This document shows positions 36,801 through 44,648 of a DNA stretch of 64,000 nucleotides, in pieces (position 1 is the first letter of the stretch; each line of letters begins with the position of its first letter). Position numbers and translations under genes: made by a program. The notes under the pieces were generated by a model, which worked only from the letters and a program-made list of their open reading frames with translations, did not search any database and was not told the DNA's origin. The stretch comes from Bacteroidota bacterium (GTDB lineage Bacteria; Bacteroidota; Bacteroidia; Chitinophagales; BACL12), in contig JADKAC010000007.1 of assembly GCA_016715425.1 (NCBI GenBank), positions 366,807 through 430,806 on the forward strand. The letters run 5' to 3'.

Positions 36801-37293
36801 AACAAAAGAGCCAACTGATATTAATAAACTTGCTGATGAATATTTACGATTGGCATATCACGGGTTAAGAGCAAAAGACAAATCATTTAATGCAAACATG
36901 AAAACAGATTTCGATCTGACATTGGAAAAAATAAATGTGATACCACAGGATTTTGGTAGAGTAATTCTGAATTTAATTACCAATGCATTTTATGTTGTTA
37001 CCGAAAAGAAGAAATTAAATGGTGAAGGCTATGAACCAATGGTTACGGTTAGCACAAAAAAAACTTCCGGAAAAATAATAGTGAGTGTAACTGATAATGG
37101 CAATGGCATTCCACAAACCATTTTGGATAAAATATTTCAACCATTTTTCACAACAAAACCAACAGGTCAGGGAACCGGATTGGGATTAAGTTTAAGTTAT
37201 GATATAATTACTAAAGGTCATGGAGGAGAATTAAAAGTGGAGACGAAAGAAAATGTAGGAACAACATTTACTATTCAATTACCGACAACATAA
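33850..37293 (+). CDS. Cytosolic histidine kinase with five GAF domains
   Basis: 1147 aa, no membrane helices. Five tandem GAF domains each open with a signature such as AELAIISSVSEAISQQLDI followed by GDKVREIF (variants INSVGEAM, INSVGEGL, LNGIQEGL, VNSISQAI). Each contains ETYIGVPIIIGENVLGVVSIQS-type cores and ends ALQNARLFEE. The repeats are clearly homologous to each other but of a different GAF branch from those in the 24995 gene. The shared kinase core follows (His ~912, LITNAFYVV, DNGNGIP, GTGLGLS). GAF domains commonly bind cyclic nucleotides, haem, flavin or small molecules; none is assignable here. 72 bp separate it from the preceding gene and 8 bp from the next. Confidence 0.9.
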   Translation: MQSGNEANSNEIDLLKNKLAQREAELAIISSVSEAISQQLDISSITKIIGDKVREIFKSEVTEILLLEKETNTIHIPYSYYRDYQNAESFSIGEGLTSKIIKSRKPLVLGSFAEQEKLGVIAQTEEEKTETYIGVPIIIGENVLGVVSIQSYNQNDFDTDKVQLLSILSTNMGTAIQNARLFEETSRLLTETEQRSAELAIINSVGEAMSKELDVSTVTKIVGDKVKEIFKAEVTEILLLNEGSSMISVPYSFYGGYETVEPFELGTGLTSKVIHSRKPLLLGDYIEQQQQGAIIDTNIGDADITETYLGIPILFNNNILGVVSIQSYKRNAYSDTDVRLLTTLSANMGIALQNARLFVEAKSLLEESKQRAIELGIINSVGEGLAKQLDFQSIVDLVGEKIREVFNAQIVSISTYDNSNSEFVHHRYVVEKNNRFYFDKPSPIDIDRKEIIEKRITLIFGTSEEIIAHSGEGILDGEMPQSFMGVPIVHNNVATGVITVQDLDQKKLYSEKDGQLLLTLASNMGVALENARLFEETSRLLNETQQRNAELAILNGIQEGLVEELNFNSIINLVGDKFREALKLKDIGIRIYDKEKNTLHFPYEYEHGERLEIPSGDPTPYSKYVIDTGKVLILNKNTEEEAAKLGISGSITIPGTDKSKSLIMVPIIVGNETKGLIRVENYLQEDAFSESEVRLLTTVSNTMSMALENARLFDESKKRAAELGSVNSISQAIAGHLEIDKLIYLVGEKVRTLFNADIVYLALLDKENSIINFPYGYGDEYPPLPLGEGLTSQIFLKKKPLLLNNEVGKKTQELGVERIGTKASSYLGVPIFVGEEIIGVLSVQGTEKENIFNMDDMRLLSTIAAHVGIAINNANSYKKLNSTLADLQATQNQLIQSEKMASLGELTAGIAHEIQNPLNFVNNFSEVNAELIDELNEEADKGNLSEVKAIAKDIKENEQKINHHGKRADAIVKGMLQHSRSSSATKEPTDINKLADEYLRLAYHGLRAKDKSFNANMKTDFDLTLEKINVIPQDFGRVILNLITNAFYVVTEKKKLNGEGYEPMVTVSTKKTSGKIIVSVTDNGNGIPQTILDKIFQPFFTTKPTGQGTGLGLSLSYDIITKGHGGELKVETKENVGTTFTIQLPTT

Positions 37294-37301
37294 CGCAATA
37301 C

Positions 37302-39374
37302 ATGAAATTATTTTTAAAAATAAGCCTCTTCATTTTAATACCGGCCTTTGCGTCAGCACAGCAAGATGTTTATTTTGAAACATGGAGCAATTCACAAGCT
37401 GACAGCATGCTCATATTGTTGAAGACTACGGATAATGATACCACGAAAATGTTCCTATCCAGGTGTCTGGGTTTTCATTATCAGGAAACAAATAGGGATA
37501 GCAGCCTGTACTTCCATCAACAACAGTTGGTATTGGCAAGAAAACTTCAATTCAAATTATGGGAAGCAGATGCGCTGGACCAGGCAGGTTGGGTACTTTC
37601 TTATTTAAAAAATTATCCGCTATCTCTTGAATACTTTATTGAAGGAATTAATATCTTGGAAAATCCGGATTGCGAAAAAAATATCTGGATGCTCACCATT
37701 TTCTCAATAGAAAAAGATCCTCAACAAGCAAGGTTGAGAAGCCTTGGATTTATTAATAATGATCTTTCACAATTGTATAAGGCCACCGGAAACAGAACCA
37801 AAGAAAAAGAAACCTTATACCATGCATTAAGAATCGGCGAAAGCATTCCTAATAGTGCAGTAATTGCCCTTGTGTCAGCAAATCTGTCTCAATGTTATTA
37901 CGCACTTAATCAACTGGATTCTTCGCTTTTTTTTGGCCGCAAAAGTATACAACAAATGAACATTTCAGATTATAAAACCTATAAGGGATATGTATATAAT
38001 ACGATAGGGAATGTTTATCTAAAACAAGGTCAAAATGAATTTGCAAAAAAATATTTTGATTCAGCAATTATTGCAAATATTGAAGTAAATAGCCTTGTGC
38101 AGCTACCAAACACTTATTTGTCTTTATCTGATCTTTACAGATCAATGGGCCAGATAGATAGCGCTTTGTATTATGCCAAAAAAGCTTTGGAAGATGATAA
38201 TAGATTTGGCGGTTTGGACAGAGTAAGCCAGGCATATAACACATTGTACCTTTTATATAAAGAACAGGAAAATAAAGACAGTATGTTTACATACCTGCGG
38301 CTTTCCAAAACCTTAGATGACAGTTTAAACAGAGTAGAAAAAGAAAAAATATATGCATACCAAAATATAGGATTTAATGAACAGATAAAAATAAAAGACC
38401 AGGAAAATGAACGCATTGAAAAGGAGAACACTATTAGAATTTATGTATTGCTAATTGGTATCGGAGTTTTTATGTTGATAGCATTTCTATTGTATAGAAA
38501 TAACAGGAACCGAAAAAAAGCAACCGAGCTTTTGCAAAAGCAAAAAACAGAAATAGAAGTACAGAAAAAAAATGTAGAAATAACATTATCTGAATTAAAG
38601 TCTGCCCAATCCCAACTCATTCAGTCAGAAAAAATGGCAAGCCTTGGTGAACTTACCGCAGGCATTGCACATGAAATTCAAAACCCATTAAACTTCGTGA
38701 ATAATTTTAGTGAAGTGAATTCAGAATTGATTGATGAATTAAAAACAGAATTAGCAATTGGCAATAAGCAACAAGCAATAGAATTAGCAGATGATATAAA
38801 AGCAAATGAAGAAAAAATAAATCATCACGGCAAAAGAGCTGATGCTATTGTAAAAGGAATGTTGCAACATTCAAGAAGTAGCACAGGAAAAAAAGAACTT
38901 ACTGACATTAATTCGTTGTGTGATGAATATTTACGATTGAGTTATCATGGTTTAAGAGCAAAGGATAAAACGTTTAATGCTACAATGAAAACGGATTTTG
39001 ATCAAACTCTTGAAAAAATAAATATAATCCCGCAAGATATTGGAAGAGTTATTTTGAATGTATTAACTAATGCATTTTATGCTGTAAGCGAAAAGAAAAA
39101 ACAGTTAGGAGATGGATATGAACCCACCGTTTTAATAAATACAAGGAAAGTGAATAAGCATATTGAGATACATGTAAATGATAATGGAAATGGTATTCCT
39201 CAAAAAGTATTAGATAAAATTTTTCAACCCTTCTTTACCACAAAACCTACCGGGCAGGGAACAGGTTTGGGATTGAGTTTAAGTTATGATATTGTTAAAG
39301 CACATGGCGGGGAATTAAAAGTGGAGACCAAAGAAGGTGAAGGATCAACTTTTATAATTTCAATCACTCAATAA
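37302..39374 (+). CDS. TPR-containing transmembrane histidine kinase (first of two)
   Basis: 690 aa: signal peptide (MKLFLKISLFILIPAFASAQ), a periplasmic region of TPR-like helical hairpins (SLYFHQQQLVLARKLQF, YNTIGNVYLKQGQNEFAKKYFDSAI, SALYYAKKALEDDNRF), one membrane helix at ~377-400 (IYVLLIGIGVFMLIAFLLY), a coiled coil and the shared kinase core (His ~455). It ends SYDIVKAHGGELKVE, whereas the other four kinases here read SYDIITKGHGGEL, one residue longer. TPR kinases of Bacteroidota are thought to sense through protein or peptide contacts. Close spacing (8 and 9 bp) to both neighbours indicates an operon. Confidence 0.9.
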   Translation: MKLFLKISLFILIPAFASAQQDVYFETWSNSQADSMLILLKTTDNDTTKMFLSRCLGFHYQETNRDSSLYFHQQQLVLARKLQFKLWEADALDQAGWVLSYLKNYPLSLEYFIEGINILENPDCEKNIWMLTIFSIEKDPQQARLRSLGFINNDLSQLYKATGNRTKEKETLYHALRIGESIPNSAVIALVSANLSQCYYALNQLDSSLFFGRKSIQQMNISDYKTYKGYVYNTIGNVYLKQGQNEFAKKYFDSAIIANIEVNSLVQLPNTYLSLSDLYRSMGQIDSALYYAKKALEDDNRFGGLDRVSQAYNTLYLLYKEQENKDSMFTYLRLSKTLDDSLNRVEKEKIYAYQNIGFNEQIKIKDQENERIEKENTIRIYVLLIGIGVFMLIAFLLYRNNRNRKKATELLQKQKTEIEVQKKNVEITLSELKSAQSQLIQSEKMASLGELTAGIAHEIQNPLNFVNNFSEVNSELIDELKTELAIGNKQQAIELADDIKANEEKINHHGKRADAIVKGMLQHSRSSTGKKELTDINSLCDEYLRLSYHGLRAKDKTFNATMKTDFDQTLEKINIIPQDIGRVILNVLTNAFYAVSEKKKQLGDGYEPTVLINTRKVNKHIEIHVNDNGNGIPQKVLDKIFQPFFTTKPTGQGTGLGLSLSYDIVKAHGGELKVETKEGEGSTFIISITQ

Positions 39375-39383
39375 TAAAATAAA

Positions 39384-41465
39384 ATGGCGCAATTTTTTTC
39401 AATAAGATTATGTATTACCTTCTTCTTTACTTTACTATCTGTTTTTTCCTTTTCTCAAAAAAATAATGAGAAAACGAATAACCAAGATGCTGGCGAAATT
39501 TTAAACGATACAGTTTTACTGAATAAATATGCTCAGTTTTTAACCGCAAATGTTGAATCGAACAGAGACAGTGCTCTAATTTATGGGTATAAAGCTCTTG
39601 ACATTGCAAAAAAATTAGATCAAAAATACTATCAGGGATTTATTTTATGTGATCTGGCATATTTGTATTTAAATATTGGAGATTATTCAAATTCGTTGAA
39701 ATTTTTAGTGGAGGCAACGAAATTGTCGGAAGAAAAAAATATTGGTAAAAACATCCTGCAAACAGAATTTATAGAACCCTATTTGCAGGGAGATGCAGAG
39801 AAAAATCGTAAGGAATTACAAGCCTGGATCAAAAATTCTTTAGGGATTTTGTACGGATTAACAGGAAGCCAAGACAAAAAATTAAAAGTGCTATTAGAAG
39901 CTGAACAACTCATTGAAAATGAAACTACCGATTGGTATCTTATCTCCGGAATAACAAGCAATATAGTAGAAGTGTATATTACTCAAAACAAATTCGATTC
40001 AGCACTCCTTTATCAAAGAAAAACAATGGAATATGAGAAAAGGGATACTTCCGAAATTTATAAAGGCGTTTCATTAAGCACTATAGGAGAGATATTCCGA
40101 TTACAAAGCAAACTTGATTCAGCAAAAAAATACATTTTCCAAGGATTAAATATCATGATTACAGAGGAAAATGTAATAGGTCCGGCATTAGCGTACACTT
40201 CTTTGGCAAATATATATTATGATACGAACCATCCAGATTCTGCCATTTTTTATGCAAGAAAGGCAATATTTTACTATGGTTTAACAGGTACTATTATTCC
40301 CGAGATAGTGGATGTTTATAAAATACTTGCCTTGAATTACAACAAAAATTTCATGTATGATAGCGCTTATAAGTATATGGCTTTGGCAACAAATATCAGC
40401 GATAGTTTAAGCAAAATTCACATCGATAATCTTAGCAAATTTCATAGTATTGGCAGTGAAGAAAAATTGAGATTGAAGGAATTGGAAACCCAAACAATTA
40501 TAAATAAAAATAAGAATAGAGTGATTCTTTTACTTGTTGTTGTAATTGTATTTTTTATTATTGCCTTTATTCTCTATAGAAATAATAAATTAAAGCAGAA
40601 GACAAATAAAATTTTAGGAAATACTCTTGCGAATTTAAAAGAGACACAAACTCAACTCATCCAATCCGAAAAAATGGCTTCCCTCGGAGAACTTACTGCA
40701 GGCATTGCACATGAAATTCAGAATCCGTTGAACTTCGTCAATAATTTTTCAGAAGTAAATAGGGAAATGATTGCTGAAATGAAAGAAGAAATTAAGAAAG
40801 GTAATTATGAGGAAGTAAAAATCATTGCAAATGATATCGAATCAAATGAAGAAAAAATAAATCATCATGGTAAGCGAGCCGATGCAATTGTGAAAGGAAT
40901 GTTGCAACATTCAAGAAGTAGCACAGGCAAAAAAGAGCCTACAGATATTAATGCATTGTGTGATGAATATTTACGATTAAGTTATCATGGGTTGAGAGCA
41001 AAAGATAAAAACTTTAACGCTACAATGAAAACAGATTTTGATCTGAAATTGGAAAAAATAAATGTGATACCACAGGATATCGGAAGAGTAATTTTGAATT
41101 TACTTACCAATGCATTTTATGCTGTAGGCGAACGAAGTAAAGCCGAAAGTCCCGATCGAATTATCGGGGTTGTAGATGAAAAAAAAAAATCCGGAATTAC
41201 TGATTACGAACCAACAGTATCAATCAGCACGAAAAAGATAAACGGAAATGTAGAAATAAAAGTAAGTGATAATGGAAATGGAATCCCTCAAAAAGTATTA
41301 GATAAAATATTTCAACCATTCTTCACAACCAAACCAACAGGACAAGGAACAGGATTGGGATTGAGTTTGAGTTATGATATTATAACAAAAGGACATGGCG
41401 GAGAATTGTTAGTGGAGACAAAAGAAGGAGAGGGTTCAAAATTTATTATTATTTTACAGGTTTAA
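39384..41465 (+). CDS. TPR-containing transmembrane histidine kinase (second of two) with inserted palindrome
   Basis: 693 aa with a signal peptide (CITFFFTLLSVFSFSQ), TPR-like periplasmic hairpins (ALIYGYKALDIAKKL, SLKFLVEATKLSEEK, AIFYARKAIFYYGL), one membrane helix at ~377-400 and the shared kinase core (His ~441). Between the N-box (LLTNAFYAV) and DEKKKSG sit 16 extra residues, GERSKAESPDRIIGVV, absent from the other four kinases and encoded by a 48-bp segment with a palindrome (annotated separately). The insert lies in the ATP-lid region of HATPase, where loops vary, so activity may survive. Its stop is 9 bp before the receiver gene. Confidence 0.88.
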   Translation: MAQFFSIRLCITFFFTLLSVFSFSQKNNEKTNNQDAGEILNDTVLLNKYAQFLTANVESNRDSALIYGYKALDIAKKLDQKYYQGFILCDLAYLYLNIGDYSNSLKFLVEATKLSEEKNIGKNILQTEFIEPYLQGDAEKNRKELQAWIKNSLGILYGLTGSQDKKLKVLLEAEQLIENETTDWYLISGITSNIVEVYITQNKFDSALLYQRKTMEYEKRDTSEIYKGVSLSTIGEIFRLQSKLDSAKKYIFQGLNIMITEENVIGPALAYTSLANIYYDTNHPDSAIFYARKAIFYYGLTGTIIPEIVDVYKILALNYNKNFMYDSAYKYMALATNISDSLSKIHIDNLSKFHSIGSEEKLRLKELETQTIINKNKNRVILLLVVVIVFFIIAFILYRNNKLKQKTNKILGNTLANLKETQTQLIQSEKMASLGELTAGIAHEIQNPLNFVNNFSEVNREMIAEMKEEIKKGNYEEVKIIANDIESNEEKINHHGKRADAIVKGMLQHSRSSTGKKEPTDINALCDEYLRLSYHGLRAKDKNFNATMKTDFDLKLEKINVIPQDIGRVILNLLTNAFYAVGERSKAESPDRIIGVVDEKKKSGITDYEPTVSISTKKINGNVEIKVSDNGNGIPQKVLDKIFQPFFTTKPTGQGTGLGLSLSYDIITKGHGGELLVETKEGEGSKFIIILQV
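41127..41174 (+). repeat. 48-bp in-frame insertion carrying a CCCGAT...ATCGGG palindrome
   Basis: Alignment of the five kinases shows exactly 48 bp extra here, keeping the frame. Within it CCCGAT (41151-41156) and ATCGGG (41163-41168) form a perfect 6-bp stem around CGAATT. It resembles mobile palindromic elements that can be inserted into genes in frame. The origin is inferred from the paralogue comparison; I have no second copy in this window. Confidence 0.6.
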
Positions 41466-41474
41466 ATTTTATAT

Positions 41475-41852
41475 ATGAAAATCCTAGTAGTAGATGATGA
41501 GCATGATATTCAAGTACTATTTGAACAACGATTTCGCAAGGAAATAAAAAATGGCGAAATGGAATTTGCGTTTGCTTTTTCGGGAGAAGAAGCCTTGAGC
41601 TATTTGGGAGAATTGCATCAAGAAGCCGTTTTGATATTATCTGATATTAATATGCCGGGAATGAGCGGCTTGGAATTGTTGGAAAAAATAAAAACCAAAT
41701 ATCACGAACCGCCACCGGTGGTGATGATGATTACTGCTTATGGTGATGCTGAAAACTTCAATATTGCAAAACGGTTGGGTGCTGATGATTTTTTAACCAA
41801 GCCTGTTGACTTTATTGCATTAAAAGAAAAACTTAAATCCAGATTAGTATGA
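41475..41852 (+). CDS. Stand-alone response regulator (receiver domain only)
   Basis: 125 aa consisting of one receiver: ILVVDDEHDIQVLFEQRF (acidic pocket), VLILSDINMPGMSGLELLEKI (phospho-acceptor Asp), VVMMITAYGD (Thr/Ala switch) and DDFLTKPVDF (Lys). There is no output domain, so it works as a phosphate carrier, a sink or through protein contacts. It follows the last kinase by 9 bp and overlaps the receiver-cyclase gene by 4 bp (ATGA), making it a likely direct target of the five kinases. Confidence 0.92.
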   Translation: MKILVVDDEHDIQVLFEQRFRKEIKNGEMEFAFAFSGEEALSYLGELHQEAVLILSDINMPGMSGLELLEKIKTKYHEPPPVVMMITAYGDAENFNIAKRLGADDFLTKPVDFIALKEKLKSRLV

Positions 41853-42889
41853 CAAAAATTTTAGTTGCAGATGATGAACTTGATCTTCAGGTTTTAATCC
41901 AACAAAAATTCCGTCAGAAAATACGGGATCATCAATATGAATTTGTATTTGCTTTAAACGGTAAAGATGCTTTAATTAAAATGTCCGAAAATCCCGATAT
42001 TGATATTGTACTTAGCGATATTAATATGCCTGAAATGGATGGACTTACTCTATTGACAAAACTCAGTGAATTGCGACCACTTGCAAAAACAGTTATGGTT
42101 TCTGCTTATGGCGATATGGAGAATATTCGTACTGCCATGAATCGTGGTGCTTTTGATTTTGTAACCAAGCCGGTAAATTTTGAAGACCTTTCACTCACCA
42201 TAGAGAAAACAATTATTCACGTGCGACAAATGCAACAAACGCTTCAAGCTATTAAGGAAAATAATATTCTAAAAATGTATGTAGATGAAAATGTACTTAC
42301 ATTCATGGAAAGTAAAGAGTTTGAAAATTCACTTACAGATAATGAAACCATAGAAGCAACAGTTGCATTTATAGATATATGCAGTTTCACCAATATTAGT
42401 GAATCTGCCAAACCGGATGTAGTTGTGAAATTGCTGAATAATTATTTTGATGTAATGGTGAAAGAAATAATTGCGCAAAATGGTTATATAGATAAATTTA
42501 TTGGCGATGCAATTATGGCTGTATTCCGTGGCGATTTTCATTTAGATCGTGCGATTGATGCCTGCCTTGCAGTACGTGAAAAAATTAATGCATTACCTGC
42601 TTTATCAGAAATTGATTCCTATAAACCGCAAGTGTCCATTGGCATTAATAGTGGAGAAATGATTTCGGGAAATATCGGTTCGGCAAATCTCAAACGTTTG
42701 GATTATACAGTAATCGGCGACTCAGTGAATACATCTCAGCGATTGCAATCAATCGCTGAACCAGGAAATATTATCATCAGTGAATCTTCTTATGAAAAAG
42801 TAAAACAATCCTTCAATTGTGTAAAAGTGGGTGAAGTAAGTTTAAAACATAAAGCAAATCCAGTAACTATTTATAACGTTATCAGCTAA
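41849..42889 (+). CDS. Response regulator fused to class III adenylate/guanylate cyclase
   Basis: 346 aa. Residues 1-120: receiver (ILVADDELDLQVLIQQKF, IVLSDINMPEMDGLTLL, MVSAYGDMENI, FVTKPVNF). A helical linker (~125-160) follows. Residues ~170-346 form a class III cyclase with metal Asp residues in AFIDICSFT and KFIGDAIMAVF, the purine-selecting Lys in DKFIGD and Asp in LDYTVIGDSVN, and the VNTSQRL Asn/Arg transition-state region. The Lys/Asp pair points to ATP, i.e. cAMP. Receiver-controlled cyclases couple phosphorylation to second-messenger synthesis. It overlaps the preceding receiver gene by 4 bp and ends the kinase operon; the next gene is convergent, 16 bp away. Confidence 0.92.
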   Translation: MTKILVADDELDLQVLIQQKFRQKIRDHQYEFVFALNGKDALIKMSENPDIDIVLSDINMPEMDGLTLLTKLSELRPLAKTVMVSAYGDMENIRTAMNRGAFDFVTKPVNFEDLSLTIEKTIIHVRQMQQTLQAIKENNILKMYVDENVLTFMESKEFENSLTDNETIEATVAFIDICSFTNISESAKPDVVVKLLNNYFDVMVKEIIAQNGYIDKFIGDAIMAVFRGDFHLDRAIDACLAVREKINALPALSEIDSYKPQVSIGINSGEMISGNIGSANLKRLDYTVIGDSVNTSQRLQSIAEPGNIIISESSYEKVKQSFNCVKVGEVSLKHKANPVTIYNVIS

Positions 42890-42905
42890 CTGATTTATCG
42901 AGAAA

Positions 42906-43433
42906 TTATTCTTTAGATTTTTCTCCTTCAAAATAATCTGCTTTCAATTTGAATAAGACATTAAATGTGGTAAGGCTACCATAAATTCTGGTGATGTATT
43001 GTTGCATTTCCACTTTCTCTGCATCGGTAAATTTGGGATGGGCATTTATTTTTTGTTCCATTACTCGCAAGCGATCACGCAACATTACTATCTTATGAAA
43101 AAATGTTTCTATAGGAATTTCTTTATTCGCTAGATTCTTATCAAAGGGTTGTAAAATCAAATTACCTTTCTCCCATTTATCTGCAATATGAATCACCTCA
43201 GTTACATCACTCCATGTTTGCAAAATTTTCATTAATGCATCTTCTGCTTCATTAAAACTTTCAGAATATTCTTGTGCAATAGCTTCAATAATTTCCATCT
43301 CTTCCGAACGTGGAATATTTTTCATACCTGCATCAAAAAAACAAATTTCATATAGGCGTTTGTGCACATGTACGATTACACCAACACCAAGATTACTGTG
43401 TTTAATACGGGAACCTACACCTAAATTTTCCAT
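42906..43433 (-). CDS. CarD/Tudor-like N-terminal domain protein, unknown function
   Basis: 175 aa. The first ~55 residues, VGSRIKHSNLGVGVIVHVHK then YEICFFDAGMKNIP, have the small beta-barrel pattern of the UvrD C-terminal/CarD Tudor-like domains that bind RNA polymerase or nucleic acid. The rest is helical and charged (EDALMKILQTWSDVTEVIHIA, MLRDRLRVMEQKINAHPKF). I do not recognise the full-length family, though such proteins are widespread in Bacteroidota. The minus-strand motif TAACTTAGCAAC at 43446-43457 is a likely promoter −7 region. It is convergent with the cyclase operon. Confidence 0.65.
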   Translation of the reverse strand: MENLGVGSRIKHSNLGVGVIVHVHKRLYEICFFDAGMKNIPRSEEMEIIEAIAQEYSESFNEAEDALMKILQTWSDVTEVIHIADKWEKGNLILQPFDKNLANKEIPIETFFHKIVMLRDRLRVMEQKINAHPKFTDAEKVEMQQYITRIYGSLTTFNVLFKLKADYFEGEKSKE

Positions 43434-43445
43434 ACAAAAATATTT

Positions 43446-43457
43446 GTTGCTAAGTTA
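43446..43457 (-). promoter_or_regulatory. Candidate −7 motif TAACTTAGCAAC
   Basis: On the minus strand TAACTTAGCAAC ends 12 bp before the ATG at 43433, the same motif class as upstream of 12763 and 19624 on the plus strand. It overlaps the end of the glycosyltransferase gene. Confidence 0.3.
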
Positions 43458-44585
43458 AGCTGAAATGCGTTGTTGTTCTGAATTGACTTTTCTGAATACA
43501 GTATTCCATTGATCAGCTAAATCAGTTCCTGTAAATTTCTTGACTTGCCTTCTGCCTTTTTCAATCATCGTATTTCTTAAATCAGGATCGCTATGTACCT
43601 GCATAATTGCATCTGCAATACTCTTTGCGTCATAAGGATCAAAATAGACTGCAGCATCGCCCGCCACTTCCGGCATTGATGAAATATTGCTTGTGATTAC
43701 CGGCACTCCACACACCATACTTTCCAAAACAGGTATTCCAAATCCCTCGCAATAAGAAGGATAAATAGTGCATTCTGCAAGATGATAAATTGGAGGTAAA
43801 TCTGCATTAGGGACATTGGTAAGAAATACAAACCATTGTTCAAGATTATTTATTCTTATAAAATCCTTTACCTGCTTTTCATATGCTTTTCCTTTTCCAA
43901 TTACTACAACAGGTATTCTATCTGCTTCCGGAATTAACAAAAATGCCTTACATACATTCAACAAATTTTTTCTTTCAATTACCGAACCCACATTTAAAAT
44001 AAATTTCTCCGGCAAAGCATACTTGTCTTTAACTGTTTGTATTTGAAATCTGTTTAGATTCTGAAAATAAGAAGCATCACAACTTTGATAGATCACAGAA
44101 ATTCTATCCGGAGAAATATTATAGTATTCAATAATATCCTGTTTTGTTGTTTCACTTGCGGCTACAATATGCGATGCATTTTTGCAAGCATATTTGGATT
44201 TAAAATTATAAACTACTCTATCAAATAACGGGTATTGATTTGGATATCTTTTAAATATAATATCATGCATCAACACTATAGATGGCATGTCAATATTTTT
44301 TAAAGTAAATGGAATTTCATTGGAGGGTCCCACAAAAAGATCAATTTGTTTTTTTATTAAATCCTTTGCAATTCCTCTGCTGCGCCACAAGCCTTTGAAT
44401 GCGCCTGTATATTTAAACACTTCGGAATTACCTCGTATATGCGGATTTATTTTAATGCCATTAGTAAATAACACATAATCATGTTCCGGATGATGGTCTA
44501 TCAACATCTGAATTAATGTGCGATTACCGTTGCCTAAACCTGTGGCATTATGAAAAATACGTTTTGCATCTATCCCTATACGCAT
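43455..44585 (-). CDS. Glycosyltransferase family 4 protein
   Basis: 376 aa, GT-B fold, starting MRIGIDAKRIFHNATGLGNG. The C-terminal half carries the GT4 signatures: LNVGSVIERKNLLNVCKAF (substrate helix start), VVVIGKGKAYEKQ, and the ExxGxxxxE-type motif in SYCEGFGIPVLESMVCGVPV, where the two Glu residues bind the nucleotide-sugar. It transfers a sugar from an activated donor in the cytosol; acceptor and donor are unknown. It is an isolated gene upstream of the CarD-like gene and not linked to the flippases. Confidence 0.9.
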   Translation of the reverse strand: MRIGIDAKRIFHNATGLGNGNRTLIQMLIDHHPEHDYVLFTNGIKINPHIRGNSEVFKYTGAFKGLWRSRGIAKDLIKKQIDLFVGPSNEIPFTLKNIDMPSIVLMHDIIFKRYPNQYPLFDRVVYNFKSKYACKNASHIVAASETTKQDIIEYYNISPDRISVIYQSCDASYFQNLNRFQIQTVKDKYALPEKFILNVGSVIERKNLLNVCKAFLLIPEADRIPVVVIGKGKAYEKQVKDFIRINNLEQWFVFLTNVPNADLPPIYHLAECTIYPSYCEGFGIPVLESMVCGVPVITSNISSMPEVAGDAAVYFDPYDAKSIADAIMQVHSDPDLRNTMIEKGRRQVKKFTGTDLADQWNTVFRKVNSEQQRISA

Positions 44586-44648
44586 GCAACAATTTAAATT
44601 TAATGAGAAGGCAATTTTATAACAATGTTCTTAAAATTGCATTAAAAT

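Noticed and set aside
24995..42889. Minus-strand frames inside the kinase genes (e.g. 32999-33271, 35014-35292)
   Set aside because: They are shadows of conserved coding sequence on the plus strand.
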